A stretch of DNA of 64,000 nucleotides. Origin: Cherax quadricarinatus (lineage: Eukaryota > Arthropoda > Malacostraca > Decapoda > Parastacidae). The translations under genes were made by a program, and so were the position numbers. This document shows positions 1 to 11,148 of this stretch, piece by piece. Every line of letters starts with the position of its first letter. Position 1 is the stretch's first letter. Location of the stretch: contig NC_091340.1 of assembly GCF_038502225.1 (NCBI RefSeq), positions 31,274,548 through 31,338,547 on the forward strand, given 5' to 3'. The notes under the pieces are model-generated. The model was not told the DNA's origin, ran no database searches, and worked only from the letters and a program-made list of their open reading frames with translations.

Positions 1-570
1 GCCCATCCAGTGCCATCCCTGGTGCCACCCACCCAGTGCAATCCATCCAGTGCCATCCCTGGTGCCACCCATCCAGTGCCATCCATCCAGTGATAACCAT
101 CCAGTGCCATCCCTAGTGCCACCCATCCAGTGCCATCCTTTGTGCCACCCATCCAGTGCCATCCATCCAGTGATAACCATCCAGTGCTATCCCTGGTGCC
201 ACCCATCTAGTGCCATCCCTGGTGCCATCCATCTAGTGATAACCATCCAGTGCCATCCCTAGTGCCATCCCTGGTGCCACCCATCCAGTGCCATTCATCC
301 AGTGATAACTATCCAGTGCTATCCCTGGTGCCACCCATCCAGTGAGATCCTTGGTACCACCCACCCAGTGCCATTCCTGGTACCACCCGCCAGTGCCATT
401 TATGGTGCCACTCAACCAATGTCATCCCTGATGCCACAAATTCAATGCCATCCATCCAGTGCCATCCCTGGTGCCACCCATCCAGTGCCATCCCTTGCGC
501 CACCCATTCAGTGACATTCCATGTGCCACTCATCCAGTGCCATCCATCTAGTGCCACCCATTCGGTGCCA
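1..570. repeat. 26-bp minisatellite (left block)
   Basis: Tandem, imperfect repeats built from two short motifs, CCATCCAGTG and CCATCCCTGGTGCCAC, giving a unit of about 26 bp with shorter variants that lack the CCCTGGTG part. Open frames on both strands simply follow the repeat and show no domain, so I do not call genes. The same array resumes after the LINE fragment at 571-1457, so the LINE lies inside it. Confidence 0.9.
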
Positions 571-1457
571 TTCCAGTGGGCAACGGCAAACAATATGATG
601 TTCAATGAGGACAAATTCCAACTACTCCGTTATGGAAAACTGGAGGAGATAATAACTAGAAGAGAGTATACTACAGACTCTGGCCATACAATAGAGCGGA
701 AAAATAATGTAAGGGACCTGGGAGTAGTAATGTCTGAGGATCTCACTTTCAAGGATCACAACAGTGCCACGAACACAAGTGCAAAGAAAATGATAGGATG
801 GATAATGAGAACGTTTAAAACGAGAGATGCCAAGCCAAAGATGATCCTTTTCAAATCACTTGTTCTCTCTAGGCTGGAACACTGCTGTACATTAACATCT
901 CCATTCAAAGCAGGTGAAATTGCAGATCTAGAGAGTGTTCAGAGATCCTTTACTGCACGTATAAGTTCTGTCAAGCACCTTAACTACTGGGAACGCTTGG
1001 AAGCACTTGACTTGTACTCGTTGGAACGCAGGAGGGAGAGATATATCATAATCTACACTTGGAAAATCCTGGAAGGAATGGTCCCAAATCTGCACACAGA
1101 AATCACTCCCTACGAAAGTCAAAGACTGGGCAGGCGATGCAAATTGCCCCCAATTAAAAGTAGGGGCGCCATTGGTACACTAAGGGAAAACACCATAAGT
1201 GTCCGGGGCCCAAGACTGTTCAACAGCCTCAGATCAAGCATTAGGGGAATTGCCAATAAACCTCTGGCTGCCGTCAAGAGAGAGCTGGACAGATACCTAA
1301 AGTCGGTGCCGGATTAGCCGGGCTGTGGCTCGTACGTTGGACTGCGTGCGGCCAGCAGTAACAGCCTAGTTGATCAGGCCCTGATCCATCGGGAGGCCTG
1401 GTCATGGACCGGGCCGCGGGGGCGTTGATCCCCGGAATAACCTCCAGGTAATCCAGG
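571..1457 (+). mobile_element. 5'-truncated LINE, family alpha copy 1
   Basis: This is the last ~0.9 kb of a non-LTR retrotransposon of the CR1/jockey type, embedded in the minisatellite. It aligns with the 3' part of the longer copy at 2419-4890. The start falls where both element and minisatellite read CCAGTG or CCAATG, so a microhomology junction is likely. The 3' untranslated part includes ATCCCCGGAATAACCTCC and ends in short repeats of TCCAGGTAA, as expected for LINEs that end in a short tandem repeat rather than poly(A). Clade placement is inferred from the protein style. Confidence 0.8.
573..1317 (+). pseudogene. LINE ORF2 C-terminal remnant (family alpha)
   Basis: The frame encodes the C-terminal part of a reverse-transcriptase protein, starting just after the catalytic region (QWATANNMMFNEDKFQLLRY) and running through the thumb and connection segments (MIGWIMRTFKTRDAK, LERRRERYIIIYTWKILEG) to VRGPRLFNSL near the end. 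The fingers, palm and endonuclease are missing through 5' truncation. The frame stops at a TAG (1315-1317) where related copies read CAG and continue with QPGCGS, so this stop is a mutation. No function is expected. Confidence 0.8.
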
Positions 1458-2418
1458 TCCAGGTAACCCATCCAGTGCAATCCATCCAGTGCCATCTCTG
1501 GTGCCACCCATCCAGTGTCATCCCTGGTGCGACCCATCAAGTGCCATCCCTGGTGCTACCCATCCAGTGCCATTCCTGGTGCCACCAATACAGTGTCCAG
1601 TGCCATCCCTGGTGCCACCCATCTAGTGCCGTCCCTGGTGCCACCCCTCCGGTGCCATCCCTGGTGCCACCCATCCAGTGCCATCCATCCAGTGCTACCC
1701 ATTCAGTGCCATCCCTGGTGCTACCCATCCAGTGCCACCCCTGGTACCACCCATCCAGTGCCATTCCTGGTACCACCCGCCATTGTCATTTTTGATGCCG
1801 CTCATCCAGTGCCATCCCTAGTGCCACAAATCCAATGAAATCCATCCAATGCCACCCATCCAGTGTCATCCCTGGTGTCACCCACCCAGTGTCATCCCTG
1901 GTGCCACAAATCCAGTTCCATTCCTGGTGCCGCTCATCCAGTGCCATCCATCTAGTTCCACCCATTCAGTGCCATTCCTTATGCCGCCCATCCAATGCCA
2001 TCTCTGGTGCCACTCATCCAATGCCATTCCTGGTGCCATCCACCCAGTGCCATCCCTGGTGCTACCCATCCAGTGCCATCCCTGGTGCCGCCCATCCAGT
2101 GCCGTTCCTGCCTGATGGCACTGTATGGGTGGCACAAGGGATGGCACCGGATGGGTGGCACCAAAGATGTCACTATATGGGTGGCACCAATGATGCCACT
2201 ATATGTGTGGCACCAGGGACGGCACTGGATGAGTGGCATCCAGTGCCGTCCTTGGTGCCACTCATCTAGTGACGTCTTTAGTGCCACCCATCGCGTGCCA
2301 TCCCTGGTGCCACCCATACAGCGCCACCCATCCAGTGCCATCCATCCAGTGCCACCCATCAAGGGCCATCTCTGGTGCCACCTATCCAGTGTCATCCCTT
2401 GTGCTGCCCATCCATTGC
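1458..2418. repeat. 26-bp minisatellite (right block) with an inverted patch
   Basis: Continuation of the CCATCCAGTG / CCATCCCTGGTGCCAC minisatellite. Between about 2112 and 2240 the motif appears in reverse complement (GGATGGGTGGCACCA), then returns to the original direction, so the array contains an internal inversion. No gene is seen. Confidence 0.9.
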
Positions 2419-4890
2419 CATAAGCCACGGGATGCAACTTCCCAACAATTCAAAGAACAAATATCAAAAATTTACTCCTGTCTGGAAAACTTTCCAGCTC
2501 CAGCCCCAAACATCTTGCTGCTGGTGACTTCAATCTAAGTCACACAAAATGGAAGAATATAGAACATAATGTCGTAGCAGAAATAATCCCTGGAGGCAGC
2601 TCAGATGAAAAGTCACACACGCAGGAGCTGCTGAATTTTTGCAACAGACACACCTTAAGTCAGCAGATAGTGGAGCCAACTAGACTGGAGAACACACTGG
2701 ACCTTAATTTCACAAATAATGAGGACCTGGTAAGGAACATAACAATATCAAAAACAACAAATTCTGATCATAATCTAATCAAAGTCCAGACTTGCATGCA
2801 CAGGAGTCCTGATCGGCAAGATGCATACAGTTATGAGGGAACCTTTACCTTCAACTTCAACAAGAACATCATTTGGGATCAGGTAAACTATGTCCTAAAT
2901 GTTAAAGTTAAAGGACTCATACGGGATCCAGGAGAGACAAGAGGAGCTAAAAGCATTTACTGAAATTGAAAGAAATTCGAAATATTTCTTTTCATATGCC
3001 AAAAGCAAGTCAAAAACCACTTCTAGTATAGGGTTCCTGCTCAGACAAGATGGATCCTACACTGACGACAACAAAGAAATGAGCGAGATACTGAAATTGC
3101 AGTATGACTCAGTGTTCAGCGAGCCACTAACCAGTTTAAAGATAGACGATCCAAACAATTTTTTCATGAATGAGCCTCAAAACCCTGCCAATATAGGCCA
3201 GATTTATGACATAACTTTAACTCCACTAGACTTTGAGAAAGCTATCGACAACATGCCCATGCACTCAGCCCCAGGCTCAGACTCGTGGAACTCGGTGTTT
3301 ATTAAAAACTGTAAGAAACCCCTCTCATGGGGCCCTAAGTATGCTATGGAGAAGGAGCTTAGACAAAGGCGAGATTCCACAGTCACTAAAAACAACAGAT
3401 ATAGCCCCACTCCATAAAGGTGGCAGCAAAGCAGTAGCTAAGAACTATAGACCAATAGCTTTAACGTCCCACATCATAAAAATCTTTGAAAGAGTGCTAA
3501 GAAGCAGGATAGCAAACCACCTGGACTCCCAAATATTGCACAACCCAGGGCAACATGGTTTCAGAGCGGGTCGCTCCTGCCTCTCACAACTGCTTGATCA
3601 CTATGATATGGTCCTAGATGCACTGGAAAACAAACAGAATGCGGATGTAGTATACACAGATTTTGCAAAAGCCTTTGACAAGTGTGACCATGGTGTAATA
3701 TCACACAAAATGCGTACTATAGGGATAACTGGCAAAGTAGGCAGATGGATCTTCAACTTTCTAACCAATCACACGCAAAGAGTAGTGGTAAACAGAGTTA
3801 AATCAGATGCTGCCATAGTGAAGAGCTCTGTCCCACAAGGCACAGTACTCGCACCCATCCTGTTCCTTATTCTCATATCAGACATAGACAGAGATGTAAA
3901 CCACAGCGCTGTGTCATCTGTTGCAGACGATACTAGGATCTGCATGAGAGTGTCATCCACTGAGGACACGGCAAAGCTCCAAGAAGATATAAACCAAGTT
4001 TTCCAATGGGCAACAGAGGACAATATGATGTTCAATGAAGACAAATTCCAACTACTCCGTTATGGAAAACTGGAGGAAATAATAACTAGAACTGAGTATA
4101 CTACAAACTCCAATCACACAATAGAGCGGAAAAGTAATGTGAAGGACCTGGGTGTGGTAATGTCCGAAGACCTCACCTTCAAGAACCACAACAATGCCAC
4201 TATCACATCTGCTAGGAAACTGATAGGATGGATAATGAGAACATTCAAGACAAGAGATGCTAAGCCTATGATGATCCTTTTTAAATCACTTATTCTCTCT
4301 AGGCTGGAATACTGATGTACATTAACATCCCCATTCAAGACAGGTGAAATTGCAGAGCTAGAGAATGTACAGAGAACCTTTACTGCACGTATAAGTTCCA
4401 TCAAACACCTTAACTACTGGGAGCGCCTGGAAGCACTTGACTTGTACTCACTAGAGCGCAGGCGAGAGAGATATATCATAATCTACACCTGGAAGATTCT
4501 GGAGGGACTGGTCCCCAACATGCACTCAACATCACTCCATACGAAAGCAAAAGACTTGGCAGGCGATGCAACATACCCCCAGTGAAAAGTAGGGGCGCCA
4601 CTGGTACACTAAGAGAAAACACAATAAGTGTCCGGGGCCCAAGACTGTTCAACAGCCTCCCACCAGCAATAAGGGGCATTACGGGAAGACCCCTGGTTGT
4701 CTTCAAGAGGGAGCTGGACAAATACCTAAAGACGGTGCCGGATCAGCCGGGCTGTGGTTCGTACGTTGGATTGCGTGCGGCCAGCAGTAACAGCCTGGTT
4801 GATCAGGCCCTGATCCAACGGGAGTCCTGGTCGTGGACCGGGCCGCGGGGACGTTGATCCCCGGAATGCCCTCCAGGTAGACTCCATGCA
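2419..4890 (+). mobile_element. LINE, family alpha copy 2 (longest alpha copy)
   Basis: A 2.5-kb copy that starts inside the endonuclease domain at the edge of the minisatellite and ends at the alpha 3' terminus (ATCCCCGGAATGCCCTCC followed by degenerate CAGGTAGACTC repeats). It carries the end of an APE-type endonuclease, the whole reverse-transcriptase core and the C-terminal segment, all broken by frameshifts and stops. It is the best guide in the window to the alpha domain order. The element lacks its 5' end and any ORF1. Confidence 0.85.
2430..4857 (+). pseudogene. Broken endonuclease/reverse transcriptase ORF2 (alpha copy 2)
   Basis: In order: endonuclease residues GDFNLSHTKW (about 2522-2552, out of frame with the preceding codons) and a degenerate SDHN at about 2765; a linker; reverse-transcriptase motifs including LHKGGSKAVAKNYRPIALTS, QHGFRAGRSC, DFAKAFDKCDHG and SSVPQGTVLAPILF; and the catalytic box VADD at 3920-3931, where the usual first residue F or Y is V. 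A TGA (about 4314) interrupts the thumb region, and a 1-base loss near 4520-4560 shifts frame before VRGPRLFNSLPPAIRG. The last segment ends DQPGCGS and continues to about 4857. It is a dead copy of an enzyme that nicks DNA and copies its own RNA at the nick. Confidence 0.85.
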
Positions 4891-5111
4891 GGTAGACTGA
4901 CAGCATAGTGGATAATAGACATGTGATGATACACTGAGAGCAAAATGGATGAGAATGATAGAAACAGCGCATGATAAGCACAGGCTGATAGACTGCTAAC
5001 TCAGTGGATGATAGACAGAGGATGATAGCTGGGGAGGAGGATGATAACACTTGTGGTGTGAGAGTGAAGACTCAGGCAGGAATAAGATATTTACAGTACA
5101 CCTTTGTCCTC
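4891..5111. other. Short non-genic stretch with GATGATAGA-like motifs
   Basis: About 220 bp rich in loosely repeated GGATGATAGACA-type motifs, lying between the alpha LINE end and the G-rich array. I see no gene, RNA gene or clear element here. Confidence 0.5.
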
Positions 5112-8100
5112 AGGGGGAGGGAAGGTGGGGAGGGAAGGAGGGGAGGGAAGGTGGGGAGGGAAGGTGGGGAGGGATGGTGGGAAGGGAAGGTGGGAAGGGA
5201 AGGTGGGGAGGGAAGGTGGGGAGGGAAGGTGGGGAGGGAAGGTGGGGAGGGATGGTGGGAAGGGAAGGTGGGGAGGGAAGGTGGGGAAGGAAGGTGGGGA
5301 GAGAAGGTGGGGAGGGATGGTGGGGAAGGAAGGTGGGGAGAGAAGATGGGGAGGGATGGTGGGTAGGGAAGGTGGGGAGCGAAGGTGGGGAAGGAAGGTG
5401 GGGAGAGAAGGTGGGGAGGGATGGTGGGGAAGGAAGGTGGGGAGAGAAGGTGGGGAGGGATGGTTGGGAGGGAAGGTCTGGAGGGAAGGTGGGGAGGGAA
5501 GGTGGGGAAGGAAGGTGGGGAGGGAAGGTAGGGAGGGAAGGTGGGGAGGAAGGTGGGGAGGAAGGTGGGGAGGGAAGGTAGGGAGGGAAGGTGGAGAGGG
5601 ATGGTGAGGAGGGAAGGTGTGGAGGGAAGGTGAGGAGGGAAGGTGGGGAGGAAGGTGAGGAGGGAAGGTGGGGAGGAAAGGTGGGGAGGTAAGGTGGGGA
5701 GGGAAGGTGGGGAGGGAAGGTCGGGAGGATGGTCGGGAGGAAGGTTGGGAGGGAAGGTGGGGAGGGAAGGTGGGGAGGGAAGGTGGGGAGAGAAGGTGGG
5801 GAGGGAAGGTGGGGAGGAAGGTGGGGAGAAAGGTGGGAAGGTGGGGAGGGAAGGTGGGGTGTGAAGGTGGGGAGGGAAGGTGAGGAGGGAAGGTGGGGAG
5901 GAAGGTGGGGAGGGAAGGTGGGGAGAGAAGGTGGGAGGGAAGGTGGGGAGGAAGGTGGGGAGGAAGGTGGGGAGGAAGGTTGGGAGGGAAGGTGGGGAGG
6001 GAAGGTGGAGAGGGAAGGTGGGGAGGGAAGGTGGGGAGGGAAGGTGGGGAGGAAGGTGGGGAGAAAGGTGGGAAGGTGGGGAGGGAAGGTGGGGAGGGAA
6101 GGTGGGGAGGGAAGGTGGGGAGGGAAGGTTGAGAGGCAGGTGGGGAGGGAAGGTGGGGAGAGAAGGTGGGAGGGAAGGTGGGGAGGAAGGTGGGGAGGAA
6201 GGTGGGGAGGGATGGTGGGGAGGGAAGGTGGGGAGGAAGGTGACGAGGAATGTGGGGAGGATGGTGGGGAGGGAAGGTGAGGAGGAAGGTGAAGAGGAAA
6301 GGTGGGAAGGAAGGTGGGGAGGAAGGTGGGGAGGAAGGTGGGGAGGGAAGGTGGGGAGGGAAGGTAGGAAGTGAAGGTAGGGAGTGAAGGTAGGGAGGGA
6401 AGGTGGAGAGACAGGTGGGGAGGAAGGTGGGGAGGAACATGGGGAGGGAAGGTGGGGAGGAATGTGGGGAGGAATGTGGGGAGAAAGGTGGGGAAAAAGG
6501 TGGGGAGGAAGGCGGGGAAGAAGGTGGGAAGGAAGGTGGGAGGAAGGTGGGGAGGAAGGTGGGGAGGAAGGTGGGGAGGGAAGGTGGGGAGAAAGGTGGG
6601 GAGGGAAGGTGGGGAGGAAGGTGGAAAGGTGGGGAGGAAAATGGGGATGGAAGGTGGGGAGGAAGGTGGGGAGATAAGGAAGGCGGGGAGGGAAGGTGGG
6701 GACGGAAGGTGAGGTGAAAGGTCGGGAGGGAGGTGGGGAGGAAGGTGGGGAGGAAGGTGGGGAGGAAGGTGGGGAGATAAGGTGGAGAGGAAGGTGGGGA
6801 GATAAGGTGGAGAGGAAGGTGGGGAGGAAGGTGGGGATCAAGATGGGAGATAAGGAAGGCGGGGAGGGAAGGTGGGGAGGGAAGGTGGGGAGGGAAGGTG
6901 GGGAGAGAAGGTGGGGAGAGAAGGTGGGGAAAAAGGTGGAAAGGAAAGGTGGGGAGGAAGGTGGGGAGATAAGGTGGGGAGATAAGTTGGGGAGGGAAGG
7001 TGGGGAGGGAGGTGGGGAGATAAGGAAGGCGGGGAGGGAAGGTGGGGAGTGAAGGTGGGGAGGAAGGTGGGGAGATAAGGAAGGCGGGGAGGGAAGGTGG
7101 GGAGGGAAGGTGGGGAGGGAAGGTAGGGAGGGAAGGTAGGGAGGAAGATGGGGAAGGAAGGTGGGGAGGAAGGTGGGGAGATAAGGTGGGGAGATAAGGT
7201 GAAGAGGGAAGGTGGGAAGGAAGGTGGGGAGATAAGGAAGGCGGGGAGGTAAGGTGGGGAGTGAAGGTGGGAAGGAAGGTGGGGAGATAAGGAAGGCGGG
7301 GAGGGAAGGTGGGGAGGGAAGGTAGGAAGGGAAGGTAGGGAGGGAAGGTAGGGAGGGAAGGTGGGGAGGAAGGTGGGAAGGGAAGGTGGGGAGGGAAGGT
7401 GGGGAGGAATATGGGGAGGAATGTGGGGAGAAAGGTGGGGAGAAAGGTGGGGAGAAAGGTGGGGAGGAAGGTGGGAGGAAGGTGGGGAGGAAGGTGGGGA
7501 GGAAGGTGGGGAGACAAGGTGGAGAGAAAGGTGGGGAGGAAAGTGGGGAGGGAAGGCAGGGAGGAAGGTGAAGAGGAAAGGTGGGGAGGAAGGTGGGGAG
7601 GAAGGTGGGGAGGGAAGCCGGGGAGGGAAGGTAGGAAGGGAAGGCAGGGAGTGAAGGTAGGGAGGGAAGGTGGGGAGGAAGGTGGGGAGGAAGGTGGGGA
7701 GGAAGGTGGGGAGGGAAGGTGGGGAGGAAAGATGGGGAGGAATGTGGGGAGAAAGGTGGGGAGGAAGGTGGGGAGGAAGGTGGGGAGGAAGGTGGGGGGG
7801 AAGGTAGGGAGTGAAGGTAGGGAGGGAAGTTGGGGAGGAAGGTGGAAAGGTGGGGAGGAAGGTGGGGAGGAAGGTGGGGATGGAAGGTGGGGAGGAAGGT
7901 GGGGAGATAAGGAAGGCGGGGAGGGAAGGTGGGGAGGGAAGGTGGGGACGGAAGGTGGGGAGATAAGGTGGAGAGGAAGGTGGGGAGGAAGGTGCGGAGG
8001 TAAGGTGGGGAGGAAGGTGGGAGACAAGGAAGGCGGGGAGGGAAGGTGGGGAAGGAAGGTGGGGAGGGAAGGTGGGAAAAAAAGTGAAAAGGGAAGGTGG

Positions 8101-9110
8101 GAAAAAAAGTGGAAAGGGAAGGTGGGAAAAAAGTGGAAAGGGAAGGTGGGGAGATAAGGTGGGAGATAAGGTGGGGAGGGAAGGTGGGGAGGGAGGTGGG
8201 GAGATAAGGAAGGCGGGGAGGGAAGGTGGGGAGGGAAGGTGGGGAGTGAAGGTGGGGAGGGAAGGTGGGGAGGAAGGTGGGGAGGGAAGGTGGGAAGGGA
8301 AGATGGGGAGGGAAGGTGGAGAGGAAGGTGGGGAGGGAAGGTGGGGAGTGTGGAGGTGAGGAGAGTGGGTGGAGAGGGAAGGTGGGGAGGGAAGGTGAGG
8401 AGGAAGGAGGGGAGGGAAGGTGGGGAGGAAGGTGGGGAGGGAAGGTGGAGAGGAAGGTGGGGAGGGAAGGTGGGGAGGGAAGGTGGAGAGAGGTGGGGAG
8501 GGAAGGTGGGGAGGAAGGAGGAGAGGGAAGGTGGGGAGGAAGGTGGGGAGGAAGGTGGGTAGGGAAGTTGGGTAGGGAAGGTGGGGAGGAAGGTGGGGAG
8601 ATAAGGAAGGTGGGGAGGGAAAGTGGGGAGGGAAGGTGGGGAGAAAGGTGGAGAGGAAGGTGGGAGGAAGGTCGGGAGATAAGGTGGGGAGGAAGGTGGG
8701 GAGGAAGGTGGGGAGGAAGGTGGGGAGGAAGGTGGGGAGGAAGGTGGGGAGGGAATGTGGGGAGGAAGGTGGGGAGATAAGGAAGGTGGGGAGATAAGGA
8801 AGGCGGGGAGGGAAGGTGGGGAAGGAATGTGGGGAGGAAGGTGGGGAGGGAAGGCAGGGAGGGATGGTGGGGAGGGAAGGTGGGGAGGGAAGGTGGAGAG
8901 GGAAGGTGAGGAGGGAAGGTGGGTAGGAAAGGGAGGTGGGGAGGGAAGGGAGATGGGGAGGGAAGAGAGGTGTGGAGGGAAGGGAGGTGGAGAGGGAAGG
9001 AAGGTGGGGAGGGAAGGGGGGAAGGAAGGTGGGGAGGAAAGGTTGGGAGGGAAGGGAGGTGGGGAGGGAAGGAAGGTGGGGAGGGAAAGGAGGTGGGAAG
9101 GAACATGGGG
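5112..9110. repeat. 4-kb G-rich minisatellite (core GGTGGGGAGGGAA)
   Basis: An almost uninterrupted array whose core is the 13-mer GGTGGGGAGGGAA, with shorter GGTGGGGAGGAA-type variants. G runs of three or four occur every few bases on the plus strand, so the strand is extremely asymmetric and could form G-quadruplexes. A recurring marker, GGGGAGATAAGGAAGGCGGG, appears about ten times between roughly 6670 and 8800, showing a looser higher-order pattern. Very long open frames exist on both strands only because the repeat contains no stop codon. They encode Gly/Glu/Lys/Arg-rich or Pro/Ser/Leu-rich low-complexity strings, and I do not call them genes. Confidence 0.92.
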
Positions 9111-9585
9111 ATTGAAGGAGGGAGGGAGGAAGAGCCGGCAGCAACGAGGGAAGGAAGGAGGGAGGGAGGGAGGGAGGGAGGGAGAAAGAGCCGGCAGCAA
9201 CGAGGGAAGGTAGGAGGGAGGGAGGGAGAGAGGGAGGGAGGGAGGGAGGGAGGGAGAGAGGGAGGGAGGGAGGGAGGGAGGGAGGAAGAGCCGGCAGTAA
9301 CGAGGGAAGGAAGGAGGGAGGGAGGGAGGAATGGAGGGAGGGAGGGAGAGCCGGCAGTAACGAGGGAAGGAAGGAGGGAGGGAGGGAGGGAGGGAGGGAG
9401 GAAGAGCCGGCAGCAACGAGGGAAGGAAGGACTGAGGGAGGGAGGGAGGAAGAGCCGGCAGTAACGAGGGAAGGAAGGAGGGAGGGAGGGAGGAAGAGCC
9501 GGCAGTAACGAGGGAAGGAAGGAGGGAGGAAGAGCCGGCAGTAACGAGGGAAGGAGGGAGGAAGAGCCGGCAGTAACGAGGGAAG
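9111..9585. repeat. GGGA-rich array with GAGCCGGCAGYAACGAG spacer
   Basis: Repeats of a longer unit: GAGCCGGCAGCAACGAG or GAGCCGGCAGTAACGAG, then GGAAGGAAGGAGGGAGGGAG of variable length. The purine-rich part expands and contracts while the spacer is well kept. Apart from the spacer the plus strand is nearly pure purine, which favours triplex-type structures. Confidence 0.9.
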
Positions 9586-9892
9586 GAGATAAGATAAGAT
9601 AAGATTTCGTTCGGATTTTTAACTCCGGAGGGTTAGCCACCCAGGATAACCCAAGAAAGTCAGTGCGTCATCGAGGACTGTCTAACTTATTTCCATTGGG
9701 GTCCTTAATCTTGTCCCCCAGGATGCGACCCACACCAGTCGACTAACACCCAGGTACCTATTTGCTGCTAGGTGAACAGGACAACAGGTGTAAAGAAACG
9801 TGTCGAAATGTTTCCACCCGCCGGGAATCGAACCCGTGACCTCCGTGTGTGAAGCGCGAGCTTTAGCCACCAGGCCACTGGACCTGGTGGCC
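9586..9892 (-). mobile_element. tRNA-derived SINE
   Basis: Read on the minus strand, the element opens with a tRNA-like head. An A-box-like TGGCCTGGTGG (9877-9867) and a perfect B box GGTTCGATTCC (9834-9824) form an internal RNA polymerase III promoter. The body includes GGTACCTATTTG and CTAGGTGAACAGG, and the 3' end is a short (TCTTA)n tail. The flanks GTAACGAGGGAAGG and GTAACGAGGGACGAAGG look like a target-site duplication, but the element sits in an array that already repeats this motif. It is non-autonomous and would need a LINE for copying. The head is not a functional tRNA gene. Confidence 0.85.
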
Positions 9893-9998
9893 GTAACGAG
9901 GGACGAAGGGAGGGAGGGAGGGAGGAAGGAAAGGAAGGAGGGAGGGAGGGAAGGACTGAGGGAAGGACTGAGGGAAGGAGGGATGGAAGGAGGGAGGT
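9893..9998. repeat. GGGA-rich array (continuation after the SINE)
   Basis: The spacer motif GTAACGAGGGA and the GGGAGGGAGG purine repeats resume directly after the SINE, showing that the SINE split a pre-existing array. Confidence 0.85.
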
Positions 9999-10257
9999 AA
10001 TATAAATAATGATGTGAGGGAGATACAAATTAGATATCTGGGTGGAGGCTGGAGGTGTGGGTGTGGTAGTAGGGTGGGGTGGTGGGCCGCTAGTGGGGGT
10101 GGGGTGTTGGTTGTGGGTGTCGTGATAGTCGGGTGGGGTAGAAGGAAGCAGGTAAGGGATGGGGTGTTTGTTGTGGGTGTGGTAGCAGTAGAGTTGTGTG
10201 TAGGGAGGACGATCACAGCTGCTGAACCATTGTGGCAGAATTACGGTAGCGTTGGAA
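9999..10257. other. GT-rich low-complexity stretch
   Basis: Degenerate G/T-rich sequence with motifs such as GGTGGGGTGTTGGTTGTGGG. A similar stretch (GGTGGGGTGTTGGCTGTGGG) occurs at about 20990-21025, on the far side of the nested elements, so this may be the original host sequence around the split LINE. No gene is seen. Confidence 0.5.
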
Positions 10258-10877
10258 AGTGACCAAAATGCTTTGACAGATTTTGCAAAAGCGTTTGACA
10301 AATACGATCATGTGGTGCTAGTACGCAAAATGAGGGCCACAGGCATTACGAGGAAGGTAGGCAGATGGATTTTCGGATTCCTAACACACAGAACACAAAA
10401 AGTAGTAGTAACCAGCAAAATCCAGCATCAGCGAGGTTAAAAGCTCAGTTCCCCAAGGTACTGTCCTGGCACCTCTGCTGTTTATTATTCTCATAGAAGA
10501 CAGATAAAAACAATCGTCACAGTTTTGTATCATCATTTACAGATGACACTAAAATAAGCATGAAAGTCACTACGGTAGAGGACACTGAAAAATTACAGGA
10601 AGATATAAGCAGTGTTTTCCAGTGGGCAGTGAAGAACAACATGACGTTCAGTGGTGGTAAGTTCCAGCTGCTGAGGTATGGAAAGAATGAAGAACTCAAA
10701 AGGAACACCGTATACAAAACTCAAGAGGGTCATCAAATAGAACGAAAGGAACACGTGGAAAACTTGGGAATAATTATGTCAGCTGACCTTTCTTTCACAG
10801 AACATAAAACAAAGATCACGACAGCCAGGAGGATGACCGGGTGGATAATGAGAACTTTTAAAACAAGGGAAATAATG

Positions 10878-11148
10878 TTGTTAGGTAAGACACATATGCA
10901 ACAGTTAGGTGTCTTTATTTCGAAACGTTTCGCCTACACAGTAGACTTCTTCAGTCGAGTACAGAAAAGTTGATAGAAGCAGAAGATACTTGAAGACGAT
11001 GTAATCAGTCCATCACCCTTAAAGTTTTGAGGTGGTCAGTCCCTCAGTCGCCTACTGTGTAGGCGAAACGTTTCGAAATAAAGATACCTAACTGTTGCAT
11101 ATGTGTCTTACCTAACAACCTGTCGGTATTTTATACCATTTTAATGTT
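10878..11148. mobile_element. Miniature PLE-like inverted element with target-site duplication
   Basis: A 271-bp insertion in the alpha-like LINE, flanked by perfect 14-bp duplications CAAGGGAAATAATG at 10864-10877 and 11149-11162. Its two ends are inverted copies: TTGTTAGGTAAGACACATAT at the left is matched by ATATGTGTCTTACCTAACAA at the right. Each half carries the hammerhead-like block GTAGGCGAAACGTTTCG. There is no coding capacity. It resembles two PLE termini joined head to head. The family is assigned by similarity of its ends to those around 15970-16074, next to a GIY-YIG coding region. Confidence 0.75.
10927..10960 (-). ncRNA. Hammerhead-ribozyme-like motif in PLE end
   Basis: On the minus strand the conserved pieces of a hammerhead core appear in order: CTGAAGA (10954-10948), a stem-loop GTCTAC-TGT-GTAGGC, and GAAAC (10931-10927) followed by GTTTCG. 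Core form CUGANGA...GAAA is satisfied. PLEs are known to carry such ribozymes. Pairing of stems I and III was not verified, and activity is not shown. Confidence 0.5.

Noticed and set aside
445..600. An N-terminal extension of the alpha remnant made of Cys/His/Pro/Ser repeats
   Set aside because: This is minisatellite in frame with the LINE fragment by chance; the LINE begins near 571.
5072..9640. Minus-strand open frames of up to ~1500 codons rich in Pro, Ser, Leu, His
   Set aside because: They translate the G-rich minisatellite, whose repeat lacks stop codons. Several overlapping frames are open at once, and no domain or start context is present.
9824..9892. A functional tRNA gene (good A and B boxes)
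   Set aside because: The acceptor and anticodon arms do not close into a tRNA and the sequence continues into a SINE body and (TCTTA)n tail. It is a SINE head.
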